From Elioraea rosea (GTDB taxonomy: Bacteria > Pseudomonadota > Alphaproteobacteria > Acetobacterales > Acetobacteraceae), in NCBI RefSeq assembly GCF_007644105.1, contig NZ_VFAC01000008.1, positions 1 to 64,000 on the forward strand: 64,000 nt of DNA, in the 5' to 3' direction. Position numbers and translations under genes: made by a program. This document shows, in pieces, positions 1-10,184 of this stretch. Numbering within the stretch: position 1 is the first letter of the stretch; each line of letters opens with the position of its first letter. Below the pieces are notes generated by a model that was not told where the DNA came from, ran no database searches, and saw nothing but the letters and a program-made list of their open reading frames with translations.

Positions 1-146
1 TGACGGAGGCGGGCCTCGCCGCCAAGGCTGCCCGGGAGGCCCGCAGCGCGGCCGCGCTGCGCGAGAACCTCCGCCGGCGGAAGGCCCAGGCACGCGCGCG
101 GGCGGGCGCCGACACGCCTCGCGACGGCGGCCAGGGCAGCGGTTGA
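1..146 (+). CDS. 3' end of a small basic alphaproteobacterial protein (partial)
   Basis: An open frame enters from the left edge and stops at the TGA at 144-146. The visible 47 residues are Ala/Arg rich and contain the stretch [14 protein letters not shown]. From memory, similar Arg/Lys-rich tails end small uncharacterised proteins encoded just upstream of dcd/murA in Rhodospirillales. No function can be assigned. The next gene (dcd) starts 65 bp downstream. Confidence 0.6.
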   Translation, partial: TEAGLAAKAAREARSAAALRENLRRRKAQARARAGADTPRDGGQGSG

Positions 147-211
147 GCCGCCCCCCTCGCTCCGCTACACCCTCGGGCCTTCACCCCCGAGACAGCGGAG
201 TCGCCCCGCCC

Positions 212-766
212 ATGGGCATCCTGCCCGACCACTGGATCCGCCGCATGGCGACGGAGCACGGGATGATCTCCCCCTTCGTCGAGAAGCAGACGCGCGAAGG
301 CGTGATCAGCTACGGCCTCTCCTCCTACGGCTACGATGCCCGCGTCGGCCCCGACTTCAAGATCTTCACGAACGTGGAGAGCGCGGTGGTCGACCCGAAG
401 AACTTCTCCCCCGCTTCCTTCGTCGACCGCACGACGGATGTCTGCGTCATCCCGCCGAACTCCTTCGCGCTCGCTCACACGATCGAGTATTTCCGGATCC
501 CGCGCGACGTGCTCGTGATCTGCCTCGGGAAGTCCACCTACGCACGGTGCGGCATCATCGTGAACGTGACGCCGCTCGAGCCGGAATGGGAAGGCCAGGT
601 GACCATCGAGATCAGCAACACCACCCCGCTGCCGGCACGCATCTACGCCAACGAGGGGATCTGCCAGTTCCTGTTCCTCAGGGGCACCGAGGTCTGCGAG
701 ACGAGCTACGCCGACCGCGCGGGCAAGTACATGCGCCAGCGCGGCGTCGCGCTGCCGAAACTCTGA
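212..766 (+). CDS. dcd: dCTP deaminase
   Basis: Deaminates dCTP to dUTP, feeding thymidylate synthesis in the cytoplasm; the family forms homotrimers. From the ATG at 212 the product is 184 residues, close to the usual family length. An in-frame upstream start at 143 would add 23 Pro/Ser-rich residues and overlap the preceding stop, so it was not chosen. The core is unmistakable: [14 protein letters not shown] near residue 35, [20 protein letters not shown] in the middle, then [12 protein letters not shown] and the NEGICQFLF strand of the dUTPase/Dcd fold. murA follows after only 9 bp, so the two genes are probably co-transcribed. Confidence 0.95.
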   Translation: MGILPDHWIRRMATEHGMISPFVEKQTREGVISYGLSSYGYDARVGPDFKIFTNVESAVVDPKNFSPASFVDRTTDVCVIPPNSFALAHTIEYFRIPRDVLVICLGKSTYARCGIIVNVTPLEPEWEGQVTIEISNTTPLPARIYANEGICQFLFLRGTEVCETSYADRAGKYMRQRGVALPKL

Positions 767-775
767 GGGGCAGGG

Positions 776-2038
<1,263 letters not shown>

Positions 2039-2057
2039 GCAGCGCGCGGGGCGGGGC

Positions 2058-3230
2058 ATGCGCGCGCTCGTCCGTACCAACAGGGACCTCCGCGTCGATT
2101 TCTTCCGCGGCTTCGCGCTCTACTGCATCTTCGTCGGCCACATCCCAGACCACGTGCTCTGGGTGCTCACGCTGCAGGTGCTCGGGCCGTCCGACAGCAC
2201 CGAGACCTTCATCTTCCTTGCAGGCTACTCGGCCGCCATCGCCTATGGCCGCTCGTACGACCGCTTCGGCTGGACCTATGCCGCGACGGCGGTGCTGCTC
2301 CGGGTCTGGACGCTCTATGTCGTCCACATCTTCATGTTCGTCGCCTTCGTCGCGCAGGTCTCGTGGTCGGCCACGCGCTTCGCCAACCCGGCCTATATCG
2401 ACGAGATCAACATCGGGGCCTTCCTTGACGAACCGCACATTGCCGTGCTCGACGCGCTCTCCCTGCGCTTCCAGCCGGCGTTCATGGACATCCTGCCGCT
2501 CTACATCGTCGTGCTGCTGGTCTTCGCAGCGATGCTGCCGCTGCTGCGGCGCCCCGCCGTGCTCCTGGCCGTATCGGGCGCGCTCTACCTCTTCGTGCGC
2601 GTGACACGCTTCAACCTGCCGACGGCGAGCGGGGAGTGGTTCTTCAACCCGCTTGCCTGGCAGTTCCTGTTCATGGCGGGCGGGGCCGTGGTGGTCATGC
2701 CGGACCGGACGCACGCCGCGCTCCGCCGGGCGGGGCCGGTGCTTCTGCCGCTTGCCATCGGCTTCGCCCTCGTCGGCCTGTTCATCAGCGCGGTCTGGCG
2801 CATCCCGGCGGTCTATGCGGCGCTGCCGGAGCCCTTCGCGGCGCTCATCTACACGAGCATCGACAAGTCGGGGCTTCACCCGCTCCGGCTGCTGCACTTC
2901 CTGGCGCTCGCCTACCTCGTGGCCCGGATCGTGCCGGAAGGCGCGCGCTGGCTCACCTCCTGGGCGGCACTGCCCTTCACCCTGGCCGGGCAGCACGGGC
3001 TGGTCGTGTTCACGCTCGGCGTCTTCCTCTCCTTCCTGGGCCGCCTCGTGATGCAGGAATGGGACGCCACGCTGCCCACGCAGCTTGCCATCGCCGTACT
3101 TGGCTGGGCCGTGTGCGTTGCCGTCTCGGCATTCCAGGCCTGGTACGACGGCAAGGGCAGGCCGCCGAAGCAGCGCCCCGCATCGCCCCCCTTGGCGGAA
3201 GTGGGCTCTCCTGATAGCGGTGCGTCATGA
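2058..3230 (+). CDS. OpgC-like membrane acyltransferase
   Basis: Predicted 390-residue inner-membrane protein with about ten hydrophobic segments. The opening LRVDFFRGFALYCIFVGHIP and the following FIFLAGYSAAIAYGR match the OpgC/MdoC family, related to acyltransferase-3 proteins. OpgC succinylates periplasmic glucans in enterobacteria, so a role in decorating an envelope glycan is a family-level inference; no opgGH genes are in this window. The C-terminal 30 residues are a cytoplasmic Pro/Lys-rich tail. It overlaps the next gene by 4 bp (ATGA), suggesting translational coupling with a periplasmic SGNH hydrolase-like protein. Confidence 0.8.
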   Translation: MRALVRTNRDLRVDFFRGFALYCIFVGHIPDHVLWVLTLQVLGPSDSTETFIFLAGYSAAIAYGRSYDRFGWTYAATAVLLRVWTLYVVHIFMFVAFVAQVSWSATRFANPAYIDEINIGAFLDEPHIAVLDALSLRFQPAFMDILPLYIVVLLVFAAMLPLLRRPAVLLAVSGALYLFVRVTRFNLPTASGEWFFNPLAWQFLFMAGGAVVVMPDRTHAALRRAGPVLLPLAIGFALVGLFISAVWRIPAVYAALPEPFAALIYTSIDKSGLHPLRLLHFLALAYLVARIVPEGARWLTSWAALPFTLAGQHGLVVFTLGVFLSFLGRLVMQEWDATLPTQLAIAVLGWAVCVAVSAFQAWYDGKGRPPKQRPASPPLAEVGSPDSGAS

Positions 3231-3988
3231 TCGGTTGCCGCAGGCTCATCGCCGCGCTGGCCGCTCTGGCTGGTGTCGTGGCATCGCCCGTCTCCGCGGT
3301 CCCGGCGGCGGCGGACAAGTGCGCCGCACCGGCGGAGTTCTCCGTCGCCTCCGGCGCGCTGCCGAATGCCGCCGCCGCGGTGAAGCAGCGCAAGCGCCTC
3401 GCTGTCCTTGTCCTCGGCACCGGCTCCTCGACGAATGGTGGCACCTCCGACCAGGCCGCCTCCTACCCGCAGCGGCTGGAGAACGACCTCGCGGCTGCCT
3501 TCCCCGGCATCACCGTCACGCTCCAGACCCGCGGCGGACGCGGGCTAACGGCGGCCGACATGCTTCCCCTGCTCGTCGAGGCGCTCGACCAGTTCCGGCC
3601 CGACCTCGTGGTCTGGCAGTCCGGCACCGTCGACGCCGTCCGAGGCCTCGACCCGGACGGGTATGGCGAGACCGTGTCGGAAGGCATCGAGAAGGCTCTC
3701 CAGCGCCGCGCCGATGTCGTGCTGATGGACATGCAGTTCAGCCGCTTCTCCCGCGCCGCGGTGAACTACGGCCCCTTCCGGCAGGCGCTCGACACGGCTG
3801 CCTTGGCGCATGGCGCGCTGAGCTTCCCCCGCTACGAGCTGATGCGCTACTGGGCCGCCGCGGGGCAGATCGACGTCGAGCGGGCGCCGAGGCCGAAATG
3901 GGCGGCCGAGGCCGACGCGCTGCACGCGTGCATCGCCAAGAAGCTCACCGAGCTGATCCGCGACGGCATCCGCCAGGCCGGACCCTGA
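3227..3988 (+). CDS. SGNH/GDSL-like hydrolase, probably periplasmic
   Basis: 253 residues beginning with a Sec-type signal sequence of about 28 residues (small hydrophobic core ending around VSAVPAAA). The mature part carries an SGNH-type block I, VLVLGTGSSTNGG, in place of the classic GDSL serine motif, an oxyanion glycine in RGGRGLTAADM, and a block-III-like VVWQSGTVDAVRG where the usual GxND is degenerate. It is translationally coupled to the OpgC-like gene (ATGA overlap), so it may add or remove acyl groups on the same envelope polymer. That pairing is inference. No clear C-terminal DxxH is seen, so catalysis is uncertain. Confidence 0.65.
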   Translation: MIGCRRLIAALAALAGVVASPVSAVPAAADKCAAPAEFSVASGALPNAAAAVKQRKRLAVLVLGTGSSTNGGTSDQAASYPQRLENDLAAAFPGITVTLQTRGGRGLTAADMLPLLVEALDQFRPDLVVWQSGTVDAVRGLDPDGYGETVSEGIEKALQRRADVVLMDMQFSRFSRAAVNYGPFRQALDTAALAHGALSFPRYELMRYWAAAGQIDVERAPRPKWAAEADALHACIAKKLTELIRDGIRQAGP

Positions 3989-4059
3989 GGCGCGCGCCGG
4001 GCCCGACGCGCGGCCCGCTCGGCTTGTTGCCCCGCCCCCCCGATGCTACCACCCGCGCC

Positions 4060-4770
4060 GTGAACGCGCCGATCCCCGCCTCCCTGTCGCACCCCGCGCT
4101 CGCCCGCCCCGATGCCGGGCCACTCGTCCTCGCCCTGCCCAAGGGGCGCATCCTCTCCGAGCTCGGCCCCGTGCTCGAGCGCGCCGGCATCGCCCCCGAT
4201 CCCGACTACGCGAACGAGGACAGCCGCAAGCTCCGCTTCCGCACCAACGACCCCGGGCTCGACGTCGTCCGCGTGCGGCCGTTCGACGTCGCGACCTTCG
4301 TAGCCTTCGGCGCGGCCGCGATCGGCGTCGTCGGCTCCGACGTGCTCATGGAGTTCGACTACCCCGAGCTCTACGCCCCGCTCGACCTTCGCCTCGGCCT
4401 CTGCCGGCTCTCGATCGCCGCGCCGGCCGCCGTCCTCGCCGCGGAGGACGACCCCGCGCGCTGGAGCCAGATAAGGGTCGCGACCAAGTATCCGCGCATC
4501 GCCCGCCGGCACTTCGCCGCGCGCGGCGTCACCGCCGACGTGGTGGAGCTCTCCGGCGCCATGGAGCTCGCCCCCTCGCTCGGCCTCTCGCGGCTGATCC
4601 TCGACCTCGTCCAGACAGGCTCGACGCTCCGCGCCAACGGGCTCGTGGAGATCGAGCATGTCGCGAATGTCTCGACGCGGCTGATCGTGAACCGCGCCGC
4701 GCTGAAGACGCGGCCCGAGCTTCTCGGCGGCTGGATCGCGCGGTTCCGCGCCGCCGCCGCGGCGTCATGA
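4060..4770 (+). CDS. hisG: ATP phosphoribosyltransferase, short (HisG-S) form
   Basis: Condenses ATP with PRPP in the first step of histidine synthesis. The frame stays open far upstream, but the family begins with the LVLALPKGRI motif. The GTG at 4060 gives 236 residues, the length of the short HisG form that lacks the C-terminal regulatory domain. The PRPP-binding region LILDLVQTGSTLRANGL is present. Short HisG normally needs the HisRS-like subunit HisZ; no hisZ lies in this window. It overlaps hisD by 4 bp (ATGA). Confidence 0.93.
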   Translation: MNAPIPASLSHPALARPDAGPLVLALPKGRILSELGPVLERAGIAPDPDYANEDSRKLRFRTNDPGLDVVRVRPFDVATFVAFGAAAIGVVGSDVLMEFDYPELYAPLDLRLGLCRLSIAAPAAVLAAEDDPARWSQIRVATKYPRIARRHFAARGVTADVVELSGAMELAPSLGLSRLILDLVQTGSTLRANGLVEIEHVANVSTRLIVNRAALKTRPELLGGWIARFRAAAAAS

Positions 4771-6074
4771 GCGGGCCGCGCCGCCTCTCGGCGGGCGAGC
4801 CCGGGTTCGAGGATGCCTTCGCCGCCCTGCTCGCCGACCGCGACGAGGCCAATCTCGACGCGGAAAAGGCCGCCGCCGCGATCATCGCCGAGGTGCGGGC
4901 GCGCGGCGACGCAGCGATCGTCGACTACACCGCGCGGTTCGACAGGCTGACGCTCACGCCGGAACGGTTCCGCGTGACGGAGGAGGAGATCGCCGCGGCC
5001 GATGCCGCCACGCCGCCGACGCTCGCCGGGGCGCTCGACATCGCCGCGGCGCGCATCGCCGCCTTCCACCGCGCGCAGATGCCGTCCGACCTCGCGACAC
5101 GGGATGCCGCGGGGGTGCATCTCGGCATGCGCTGGGGCCCGCTCGACAGCGTCGGCATCTACGTGCCCGGCGGCAAGGCGGCCTACCCGTCCTCGGTGCT
5201 CATGAACGCGATTCCAGCGCGCGTCGCGGGCGTCCCGCGCATCGCCATGGTCGTGCCCTCGCCGGACGGCGTGCTGAACCCTCTCGTGCTCGCCGCCGCG
5301 CGCCGCGCCGGCGTGACGGAGATCTTCCGCATCGGCGGCGCGCAGGCCGTCGCCGCGCTCGCCTACGGCACCGACACCGTCCCGCCGGTCGACCGCATCG
5401 TGGGCCCCGGCAACGCCTATGTCGCGGCCGCCAAGCGGCAGGTGTTCGGCGCCGTCGGCATCGACATGATCGCCGGCCCGTCGGAAGTGGTGGTGGTGGC
5501 AGACGGCGCGAACGACCCGCGCTGGATCGCCGTCGACCTGCTCGCCCAGGCGGAGCATGACGAGGCGGCGCAGGCCATCCTGATCACCGACGATGCCGGC
5601 TTCGGCGACCGGGTGGCTGCCACGGTCGAGGAGGAGCTGGCCGCGAGCCCGCGCGGGGCGATCGCCGGCGCCTCCTGGCGGGCGCATGGGGCGATCATCG
5701 CCGTGCGCGACCTCGAGCAGGCGGCAGCGCTCGTCAACCGCCTCGCGCCGGAGCATCTCGAGCTCGCCGTCGCCGAGCCCGCGAAGCTCTTCTCGCGCAT
5801 CCGCCATGCAGGGGCGGTGTTCCTCGGCCGCCACTGCCCCGAGGCGCTGGGGGACTACGTCGCTGGCCCGAACCATGTGCTGCCGACCTCGCGCACCGCG
5901 CGCTTCGCGTCCGGCCTTTCGGTGTTCGACTTCCTCAAGCGCACCACCTGGGTCTCCGCCGATGCCGCGGCGCTCGCAGCGATCGGCCCGGCCGCCGTGG
6001 CGCTCGCCGAAGCCGAGGGGCTGCCCGCGCATGCGCGCTCGGTCTCGCTCAGGCTTGCCGCAGGGCGCAGCTGA
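4767..6074 (+). CDS. hisD: Histidinol dehydrogenase
   Basis: Zinc- and NAD-dependent enzyme for the last two oxidation steps from L-histidinol to L-histidine. Its 435 residues match the family. Visible signatures are [30 protein letters not shown], the zinc-region [13 protein letters not shown], the catalytic RLAPEHLEL (Glu-His pair) and [14 protein letters not shown]. It is translationally coupled to hisG. hisG-hisD followed by infA is a common alphaproteobacterial order. Confidence 0.97.
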   Translation: MSGPRRLSAGEPGFEDAFAALLADRDEANLDAEKAAAAIIAEVRARGDAAIVDYTARFDRLTLTPERFRVTEEEIAAADAATPPTLAGALDIAAARIAAFHRAQMPSDLATRDAAGVHLGMRWGPLDSVGIYVPGGKAAYPSSVLMNAIPARVAGVPRIAMVVPSPDGVLNPLVLAAARRAGVTEIFRIGGAQAVAALAYGTDTVPPVDRIVGPGNAYVAAAKRQVFGAVGIDMIAGPSEVVVVADGANDPRWIAVDLLAQAEHDEAAQAILITDDAGFGDRVAATVEEELAASPRGAIAGASWRAHGAIIAVRDLEQAAALVNRLAPEHLELAVAEPAKLFSRIRHAGAVFLGRHCPEALGDYVAGPNHVLPTSRTARFASGLSVFDFLKRTTWVSADAAALAAIGPAAVALAEAEGLPAHARSVSLRLAAGRS

Positions 6075-6085
6075 CGGCCCTCTGC

Positions 6086-6114
6086 TTGACCGCGCCGGCT
6101 CCGGCGATCATGTT
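6086..6114 (+). promoter_or_regulatory. Candidate housekeeping promoter for infA
   Basis: In the 92-bp gap between hisD and infA there is TTGACC (6086-6091), 17 bp, then CATGTT (6109-6114), a fair match to a sigma-70-type promoter. It would give a leader of about 45 nt before infA. This is pattern matching only. Confidence 0.35.
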
Positions 6115-6166
6115 CCGGCCCCAACATGCGCCCCCGGGGGATGGGGCGCTGAACAACCGAGGTTCG

Positions 6167-6385
6167 ATGCCGAAAGAAGACATGATCGAGTTCGACGGCA
6201 TGGTGACGGAGCTTCTGCCCAACGCCATGTTCCGCGTGAAGCTCGACAACGACCACGTCATCCTCGCCCACACATCGGGCAAGATGCGCAAGAACCGCAT
6301 CCGCGTGCTGGCGGGAGACCGCGTGAAGGTCGAGATGACGCCGTATGACCTGACCAAGGGACGCATCACGTTCCGCTTCAAGTAG
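6167..6385 (+). CDS. infA: Translation initiation factor IF-1
   Basis: 72-residue S1/OB-fold protein that binds the A site of the 30S subunit during initiation. The ATG at 6167 gives [11 protein letters not shown], the normal IF-1 N terminus; the longer upstream reading adds 27 residues unlike the family. Conserved blocks include [30 protein letters not shown] and the terminal KGRITFRFK. It is followed 32 bp later by the Maf-type gene. Confidence 0.97.
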   Translation: MPKEDMIEFDGMVTELLPNAMFRVKLDNDHVILAHTSGKMRKNRIRVLAGDRVKVEMTPYDLTKGRITFRFK

Positions 6386-6417
6386 ACCGCCCGGCAGGGC
6401 CCGCGCGCCCTCGCCTC

Positions 6418-6999
6418 GTGCTCGCCTCCGCCTCGCCGCGGCGGCTAGAGCTTCTGCGCCAGATCGGCCTCGTTCCCGATGCCGTCGACCCAGCCGAGAT
6501 CGACGAGACGCCGCGCCCGCGCGAGTTGCCTGCCACGCTCGCCGCGCGCCTCTGCCGCGCCAAGGCCGAAGCGGTCGCCGCCCGCCATCCGGATGCCTTC
6601 GTGCTGGCCGCCGACACGGTGGTGGCGCTCGGCCGGCGCGCCCTGCCGAAGGCCGAGACGGAAGAGGAGGCACATCGCTGCCTCGAGGGGCTGTCGGGGC
6701 GCCGGCACCGCGTTCTCGGTGGCATCTGCCTGATCGCGCCGGATGGACGGCGGGCCGAGCGGCTCGCCGCGACCGTCGTGCGCTTCAAGCGGCTCGAGCG
6801 CGCGGAGATCGAGGCCTATCTCGCCTCGGGCGAGTGGCACGGCAAGGCGGGCGGCTACGCCATCCAGGGCCTCGCCGCTGCCTTCATCCCCTTCATCGGC
6901 GGCAGCCATTCCAACGTCGTCGGCCTCGCGCTCGGCGAGACGGCGGCGATGCTCTCGGGCCTCGGTTTCCCCGTGCCATGGCGGACGACCGCCTCCTGA
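6418..6999 (+). CDS. Maf-type nucleoside triphosphate pyrophosphatase
   Basis: 193 residues of the Maf/HAM1-like fold, which hydrolyses non-canonical NTPs and dTTP/UTP to monophosphates. Signatures are LASASPRRLELL at the N terminus, the catalytic AADTVVALG near residue 65, and GKAGGYAIQG with a GSHSNVVGL tail. The GTG at 6418 is used because no ATG, GTG or TTG exists between it and the in-frame stop upstream; the protein therefore starts almost directly at the conserved motif. Its end overlaps the following RNase E/G gene by 22 bp. Confidence 0.92.
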   Translation: MLASASPRRLELLRQIGLVPDAVDPAEIDETPRPRELPATLAARLCRAKAEAVAARHPDAFVLAADTVVALGRRALPKAETEEEAHRCLEGLSGRRHRVLGGICLIAPDGRRAERLAATVVRFKRLERAEIEAYLASGEWHGKAGGYAIQGLAAAFIPFIGGSHSNVVGLALGETAAMLSGLGFPVPWRTTAS

Positions 7000-8162
7000 T
7001 CGCCTCGAGCCCGGGCGAGCACCGGCTCGCCAGGCTCCGGGGACGAAGCCTCGTCGCCTACGCGGTCGAGCGCCCGTCCCAGCCCGAGCGCGTCGGCGCG
7101 CTGGTCCATGCCCGCGTCACCGCGCTCGCACCCGCCCTCGCTGGTGCCTTCCTCGCCATCGGCGGCGGAGAGAGCGCCTTCCTTCCCGCTGCCGAGGCAG
7201 AGCCCGACCGGCCCGACGGCGCCGCGGCGAAGCCGATCGGCGCGCTCGTGCATGTCGGCCAGGCGATCGCGGTGCGCATCACCCGCGCGGCGATGGGCGG
7301 CAAGGGCGCGCGCGCGACCGCCCGCATCCCTGCCGAGGACCGCGCGGCGGCTGCACGCGTGCAGCCCCCCGCGCTCGTCTCGCCCGGCCCCGGGCCCATC
7401 GCCCGTGCCCTGGCCGATCCACCCTCTGGCATGCTGCTCGACGACCCCGACCTCGCACGCCGCCTCCGCGAGGGCTTCCCCGCGCTTGCCGGGCGCATCA
7501 CCGTCCGCCCCGGCACGCCGGCCTTCGATGACGCGCTCGAGGAGGAGATCGAGGGGCTTCTCGACCCCGACGTCCGGCTGCCGCGCGGCGGGCGGCTTCG
7601 CATCGCCATCACGCCTGCGGCAAAGACGATCGACGTCGACACCGGCGGTGCCGGGGGCGGCAGCGCGCGGGCGGAGCGGGACGCAGCGAACCGCGCGGCG
7701 CTGTCGGAAGCCGCGCGCCAGGTGGCGCTGCGCTCCCTCTCCGGAAACATCGTGATCGACCTCGCGGGCCTGCCCGGAGGAAAGGGGGCGCGGGCGGGGT
7801 TGCTCGCCGCGGCCGAGGCCGGCTTCGCGAGCTGGACGCCCGACGCGCGCGTGCTCGGCTTCTCGCGGCTCGGCCTGCTCGAGGTCGTTCGTCCCCGGGT
7901 GTTTCCACCCCTTGCCGAGGTGATGGGCGCGCCGGCAGACGGGGTGGTGCTTTCTCCGCTCAGCCATGCGCTGGCGGCGTTCCGCGCCGCGCTTCGGAAC
8001 CCACGCGCGCCGCGCCTCGTCGCCTCCCCCGCCGTGATCGCCGCCGCCCGCGCGGAGGCAGACGCGCTTGCAGCGCTAGCGGCTAAGCTCGGCCGTCCCC
8101 TCGCGCTTGCCGAGGATGCCGCCTTGCCCGACGCAGCCTGGCGCGTGGAGGATGGAGCATGA
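6978..8162 (+). CDS. Ribonuclease E/G family protein, compact form
   Basis: Predicted endoribonuclease of the RNase E/G family, 394 residues, much shorter than RNase E. The N-terminal part resembles the S1-like domain (VGALVHARVTALAPALAGAF, then VGQAIAVRITRAAMGGKGAR). The catalytic DNase-I-like part has TIDVDTGG and GNIVIDLAGLP, equivalent to the two metal-binding aspartate motifs of RNase E. A compact RNase E/G gene between maf and yacG is a common alphaproteobacterial arrangement, and a full-length rne is usually found elsewhere in such genomes. Start: the ATG at 6978, inside the end of the Maf gene. Confidence 0.88.
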   Translation: MADDRLLIASSPGEHRLARLRGRSLVAYAVERPSQPERVGALVHARVTALAPALAGAFLAIGGGESAFLPAAEAEPDRPDGAAAKPIGALVHVGQAIAVRITRAAMGGKGARATARIPAEDRAAAARVQPPALVSPGPGPIARALADPPSGMLLDDPDLARRLREGFPALAGRITVRPGTPAFDDALEEEIEGLLDPDVRLPRGGRLRIAITPAAKTIDVDTGGAGGGSARAERDAANRAALSEAARQVALRSLSGNIVIDLAGLPGGKGARAGLLAAAEAGFASWTPDARVLGFSRLGLLEVVRPRVFPPLAEVMGAPADGVVLSPLSHALAAFRAALRNPRAPRLVASPAVIAAARAEADALAALAAKLGRPLALAEDAALPDAAWRVEDGA

Positions 8163-8347
8163 AAGCGCCCACCTGCCCGATCTGCCGCCGCCCCTTGCCG
8201 ACCGCGCCGGAGGCTGCACGCTTCCGCCCCTTCTGCAGCCGCCGCTGCGCCGATGTGGACCTGCACCGGTGGCTCACCGGCGCCTACAAGGTCGAGACAG
8301 ATGAGGCGCCTGGTACCGACGCGGCCGACCGCGACGGCGAGCGCTGA
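8159..8347 (+). CDS. yacG: DNA gyrase inhibitor YacG-like zinc protein
   Basis: 62-residue protein with a treble-clef zinc site: CPIC near the N terminus and CSRRC near residue 25, followed by the family motif DVDLHRWLTGAYKV. YacG binds GyrB and inhibits gyrase in E. coli. It overlaps the RNase E/G gene by 4 bp (ATGA), indicating co-translation. The C-terminal 15 residues are acidic and probably disordered. Confidence 0.93.
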   Translation: MKAPTCPICRRPLPTAPEAARFRPFCSRRCADVDLHRWLTGAYKVETDEAPGTDAADRDGER

Positions 8348-8406
8348 CCCAGGCGGGTTATGGACAGAGGCCGCGTCCTCTAGTATCACCCCCGGCCTCT
8401 GCCGGT

Positions 8407-8482
8407 GCCCAGGTAGCTCAGTTGGTAGAGCATGCGACTGAAAATCGCAGTGTCGCTGGTTCGATTCCGGCCCTGGGCACCA
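8407..8482 (+). tRNA. tRNA-Phe (anticodon GAA)
   Basis: A full cloverleaf can be drawn: acceptor stem GCCCAGG/CCTGGGC, D arm with AGTTGGTAGA, anticodon stem TGCGA/TCGCA around the loop CTGAAAA (GAA anticodon), T loop TTCGATTC, discriminator A and an encoded CCA (8480-8482). Length is 76 nt. A GC hairpin (8518-8533, GCGGGC/GCCCGC) lies 36 bp downstream but lacks a T-tract. Confidence 0.97.
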
Positions 8483-8633
8483 CTTCCCTCAGCTGATTCC
8501 TCGGCCTGACCGATCGCGCGGGCGCCTGCCCGCAGCGGGCACACCCTAGACAGCAGCGACGTTGGACAGCTCGGCTCGGGTCCGCGCGCCGTAACCGGCC
8601 CCCCGATCCGCCGAACCCAATCGCGTGAGCGGC

Positions 8634-8658
8634 GGAACGATCACGCCACCCGGTCGTT
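8634..8658 (+). promoter_or_regulatory. EcfG-type general stress promoter for the SDR gene
   Basis: GGAAC (8634-8638), 16 bp, CGTT (8655-8658) is an exact match to the GGAAC-N16/17-CGTT consensus of the alphaproteobacterial extracytoplasmic sigma factor EcfG. It lies 30 bp upstream of the SDR start codon, the expected promoter distance. Assignment to EcfG rests on the motif alone. Confidence 0.65.
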
Positions 8659-8688
8659 CCTCAAGTCTGTGATCAGGGAGGAGCCCGC

Positions 8689-9555
8689 ATGACCGAGGAC
8701 GCTCTCCAACCGCCGCAAACGCAGCCGGTCCAGCCAGGGCTCGAGGGGGAGATGGATCCCCAGCCCCGCTCCTTCACGCGCGACTGGATCGGCAGCGGGA
8801 AGCTTGCCGGCAGAACGGCACTCGTCACCGGCGGGGATTCCGGGATCGGGCGCGCCGTCGCCATCGGCTTTGCCAAGGAAGGCGCCGACGTGGTCATCGC
8901 CTATCGCGACGAGGAGGAGGACGCGCAGGCCACCTGCGCGCATGTCGAGCGCGAGGGTCGACGATGCCTCGCCATCGGCGGCGACATCGCGGATCGCGAT
9001 TTCTGCAACGACCTCGTTGGATCCGCCGCACGGTTCCTCGGAGACCGCATCGACATCCTCGTGAACAATGCCGCCGTGCAGCATCCTGTCGAGGACTTTG
9101 CTGACATCGAGGACGAGCTCATCGAGCGCACCTTCCGTGTCAACATCCTGTCGATGTTCTGGATCACCCGGCCTGCCCTCGCCCACATGCCTAAAGGGTC
9201 GAGCATCATCAATTCGACCTCGGTGACCGCCTATCGCGGCAGCGCGCAGCTCGTCGACTATGCCGCGACGAAAGGGGCGATCGTCGCCTTCACGCGAAGC
9301 CTCTCGCAGAGCCTCTGGCCCGAGCGGCGCATCAGGGTGAACGCCGTCGCGCCCGGCCCGATCTGGACGCCGCTCATTCCCGCCTCGTTCGACGCGGAGC
9401 GTGTCGCGCGCCACGGCAGCTCCGTGCCGATGAACCGTGCAGGACAGCCGGACGAGGTGGCACCAAGCTACATCTTCCTCGCCTCGGATCGTGACGCGAG
9501 CTACGTCACCGGTCAGGTGCTGCACCCGAATGGCGGCTCCGTCGTGAACGGCTGA
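8689..9555 (+). CDS. SDR family oxidoreductase (YghA-like)
   Basis: 288-residue short-chain dehydrogenase/reductase. The cofactor motif TGGDSGIG is at residues 47-54, NNAA follows mid-protein, and the catalytic pair is Tyr191 and Lys195 in YAATK, with a conserved serine in NSTSVTAY. The long N-terminal lead with SFTRDWIGSGKLAGR is typical of the YghA/general-stress subgroup, thought to reduce aldehydes with NADPH. The upstream EcfG-like motif and nearby katE support a stress role. A GGGAGGAG ribosome-binding site precedes the ATG. Confidence 0.9.
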   Translation: MTEDALQPPQTQPVQPGLEGEMDPQPRSFTRDWIGSGKLAGRTALVTGGDSGIGRAVAIGFAKEGADVVIAYRDEEEDAQATCAHVEREGRRCLAIGGDIADRDFCNDLVGSAARFLGDRIDILVNNAAVQHPVEDFADIEDELIERTFRVNILSMFWITRPALAHMPKGSSIINSTSVTAYRGSAQLVDYAATKGAIVAFTRSLSQSLWPERRIRVNAVAPGPIWTPLIPASFDAERVARHGSSVPMNRAGQPDEVAPSYIFLASDRDASYVTGQVLHPNGGSVVNG

Positions 9556-9614
9556 GCGGCGATCCGCCCCGGACAGACGCGCGCGGTCGAGGCGAGGTGA
9601 AGGAGATCCGGACG

Positions 9615-10184
9615 ATGGACGACCCGGCAATCCTGCTGCTTCTCTACGTCGTCCTGCCGCTGTGGCTCGCGGCGGGCTTCGCCGACTGGCTCTGCCACAG
9701 GGCGACCTCGATCGCGACCACCGCAGGGCCGAAGGAATCCCTCATCCATCTGCTGATGCTCGCGCAGGTCGGCGTGCCCGTGCTCGCCGCGCTCTTCCTC
9801 GAGATCAACGCAGGCATCATCGCCTTCATGCTCGTGATGTTCATCGCTCATGAAGCGACATCCTGGTGGGATGTCAGCTACGCCTCCGCGCACCGGGAGA
9901 TCAAACCGGTGGAGCAGCACGTCCACAGCTTCCTCGAGGTGCTGCCCCTCATGGCTCTCCTCGTCGTCGTCTCGCGCCACTGGGACCAGGCCCTCGCCCT
10001 CTTCGGCGCTGGCTCGGAGGCGGCAGAGTTTGCCTTGCGGTGGAAGGAGGAGCCGCTTCCCGTCCTCTACGTCATCTTCCTGATGTCGGCGATCGTCATC
10101 TTCGAGCTGCTTCCCTATCTGGAGGAACTGCTGCGCGGCCTGCGCGCGAGACGGAGAGGCGCCGTCGCCGCCGACGCGAAGTAG
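9615..10184 (+). CDS. Small integral membrane protein, histidine-rich, unknown function
   Basis: About 189 residues with four or five hydrophobic segments. The ATG at 9615 is preceded at ideal distance by AAGGAG (9600-9605), which favours it over the in-frame GTG at 9597. Conserved-looking polar residues sit at the membrane borders: DWLCHRAT after segment 1, ESLIHLLML, HEATSWWDVSYASAHRE and EQHVHSFLE. The clustered His/Glu residues resemble a metal-binding membrane enzyme, but no family is recognised with confidence. It lies 59 bp after the SDR gene on the same strand and probably belongs to the same stress transcript. Confidence 0.75.
   Translation: MDDPAILLLLYVVLPLWLAAGFADWLCHRATSIATTAGPKESLIHLLMLAQVGVPVLAALFLEINAGIIAFMLVMFIAHEATSWWDVSYASAHREIKPVEQHVHSFLEVLPLMALLVVVSRHWDQALALFGAGSEAAEFALRWKEEPLPVLYVIFLMSAIVIFELLPYLEELLRGLRARRRGAVAADAK

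Noticed and set aside
8518-8533. Terminator after tRNA-Phe
   Set aside because: A 6-bp GC stem exists (GCGGGC/GCCCGC) but no T-tract follows, and short GC stems are frequent by chance in this DNA.
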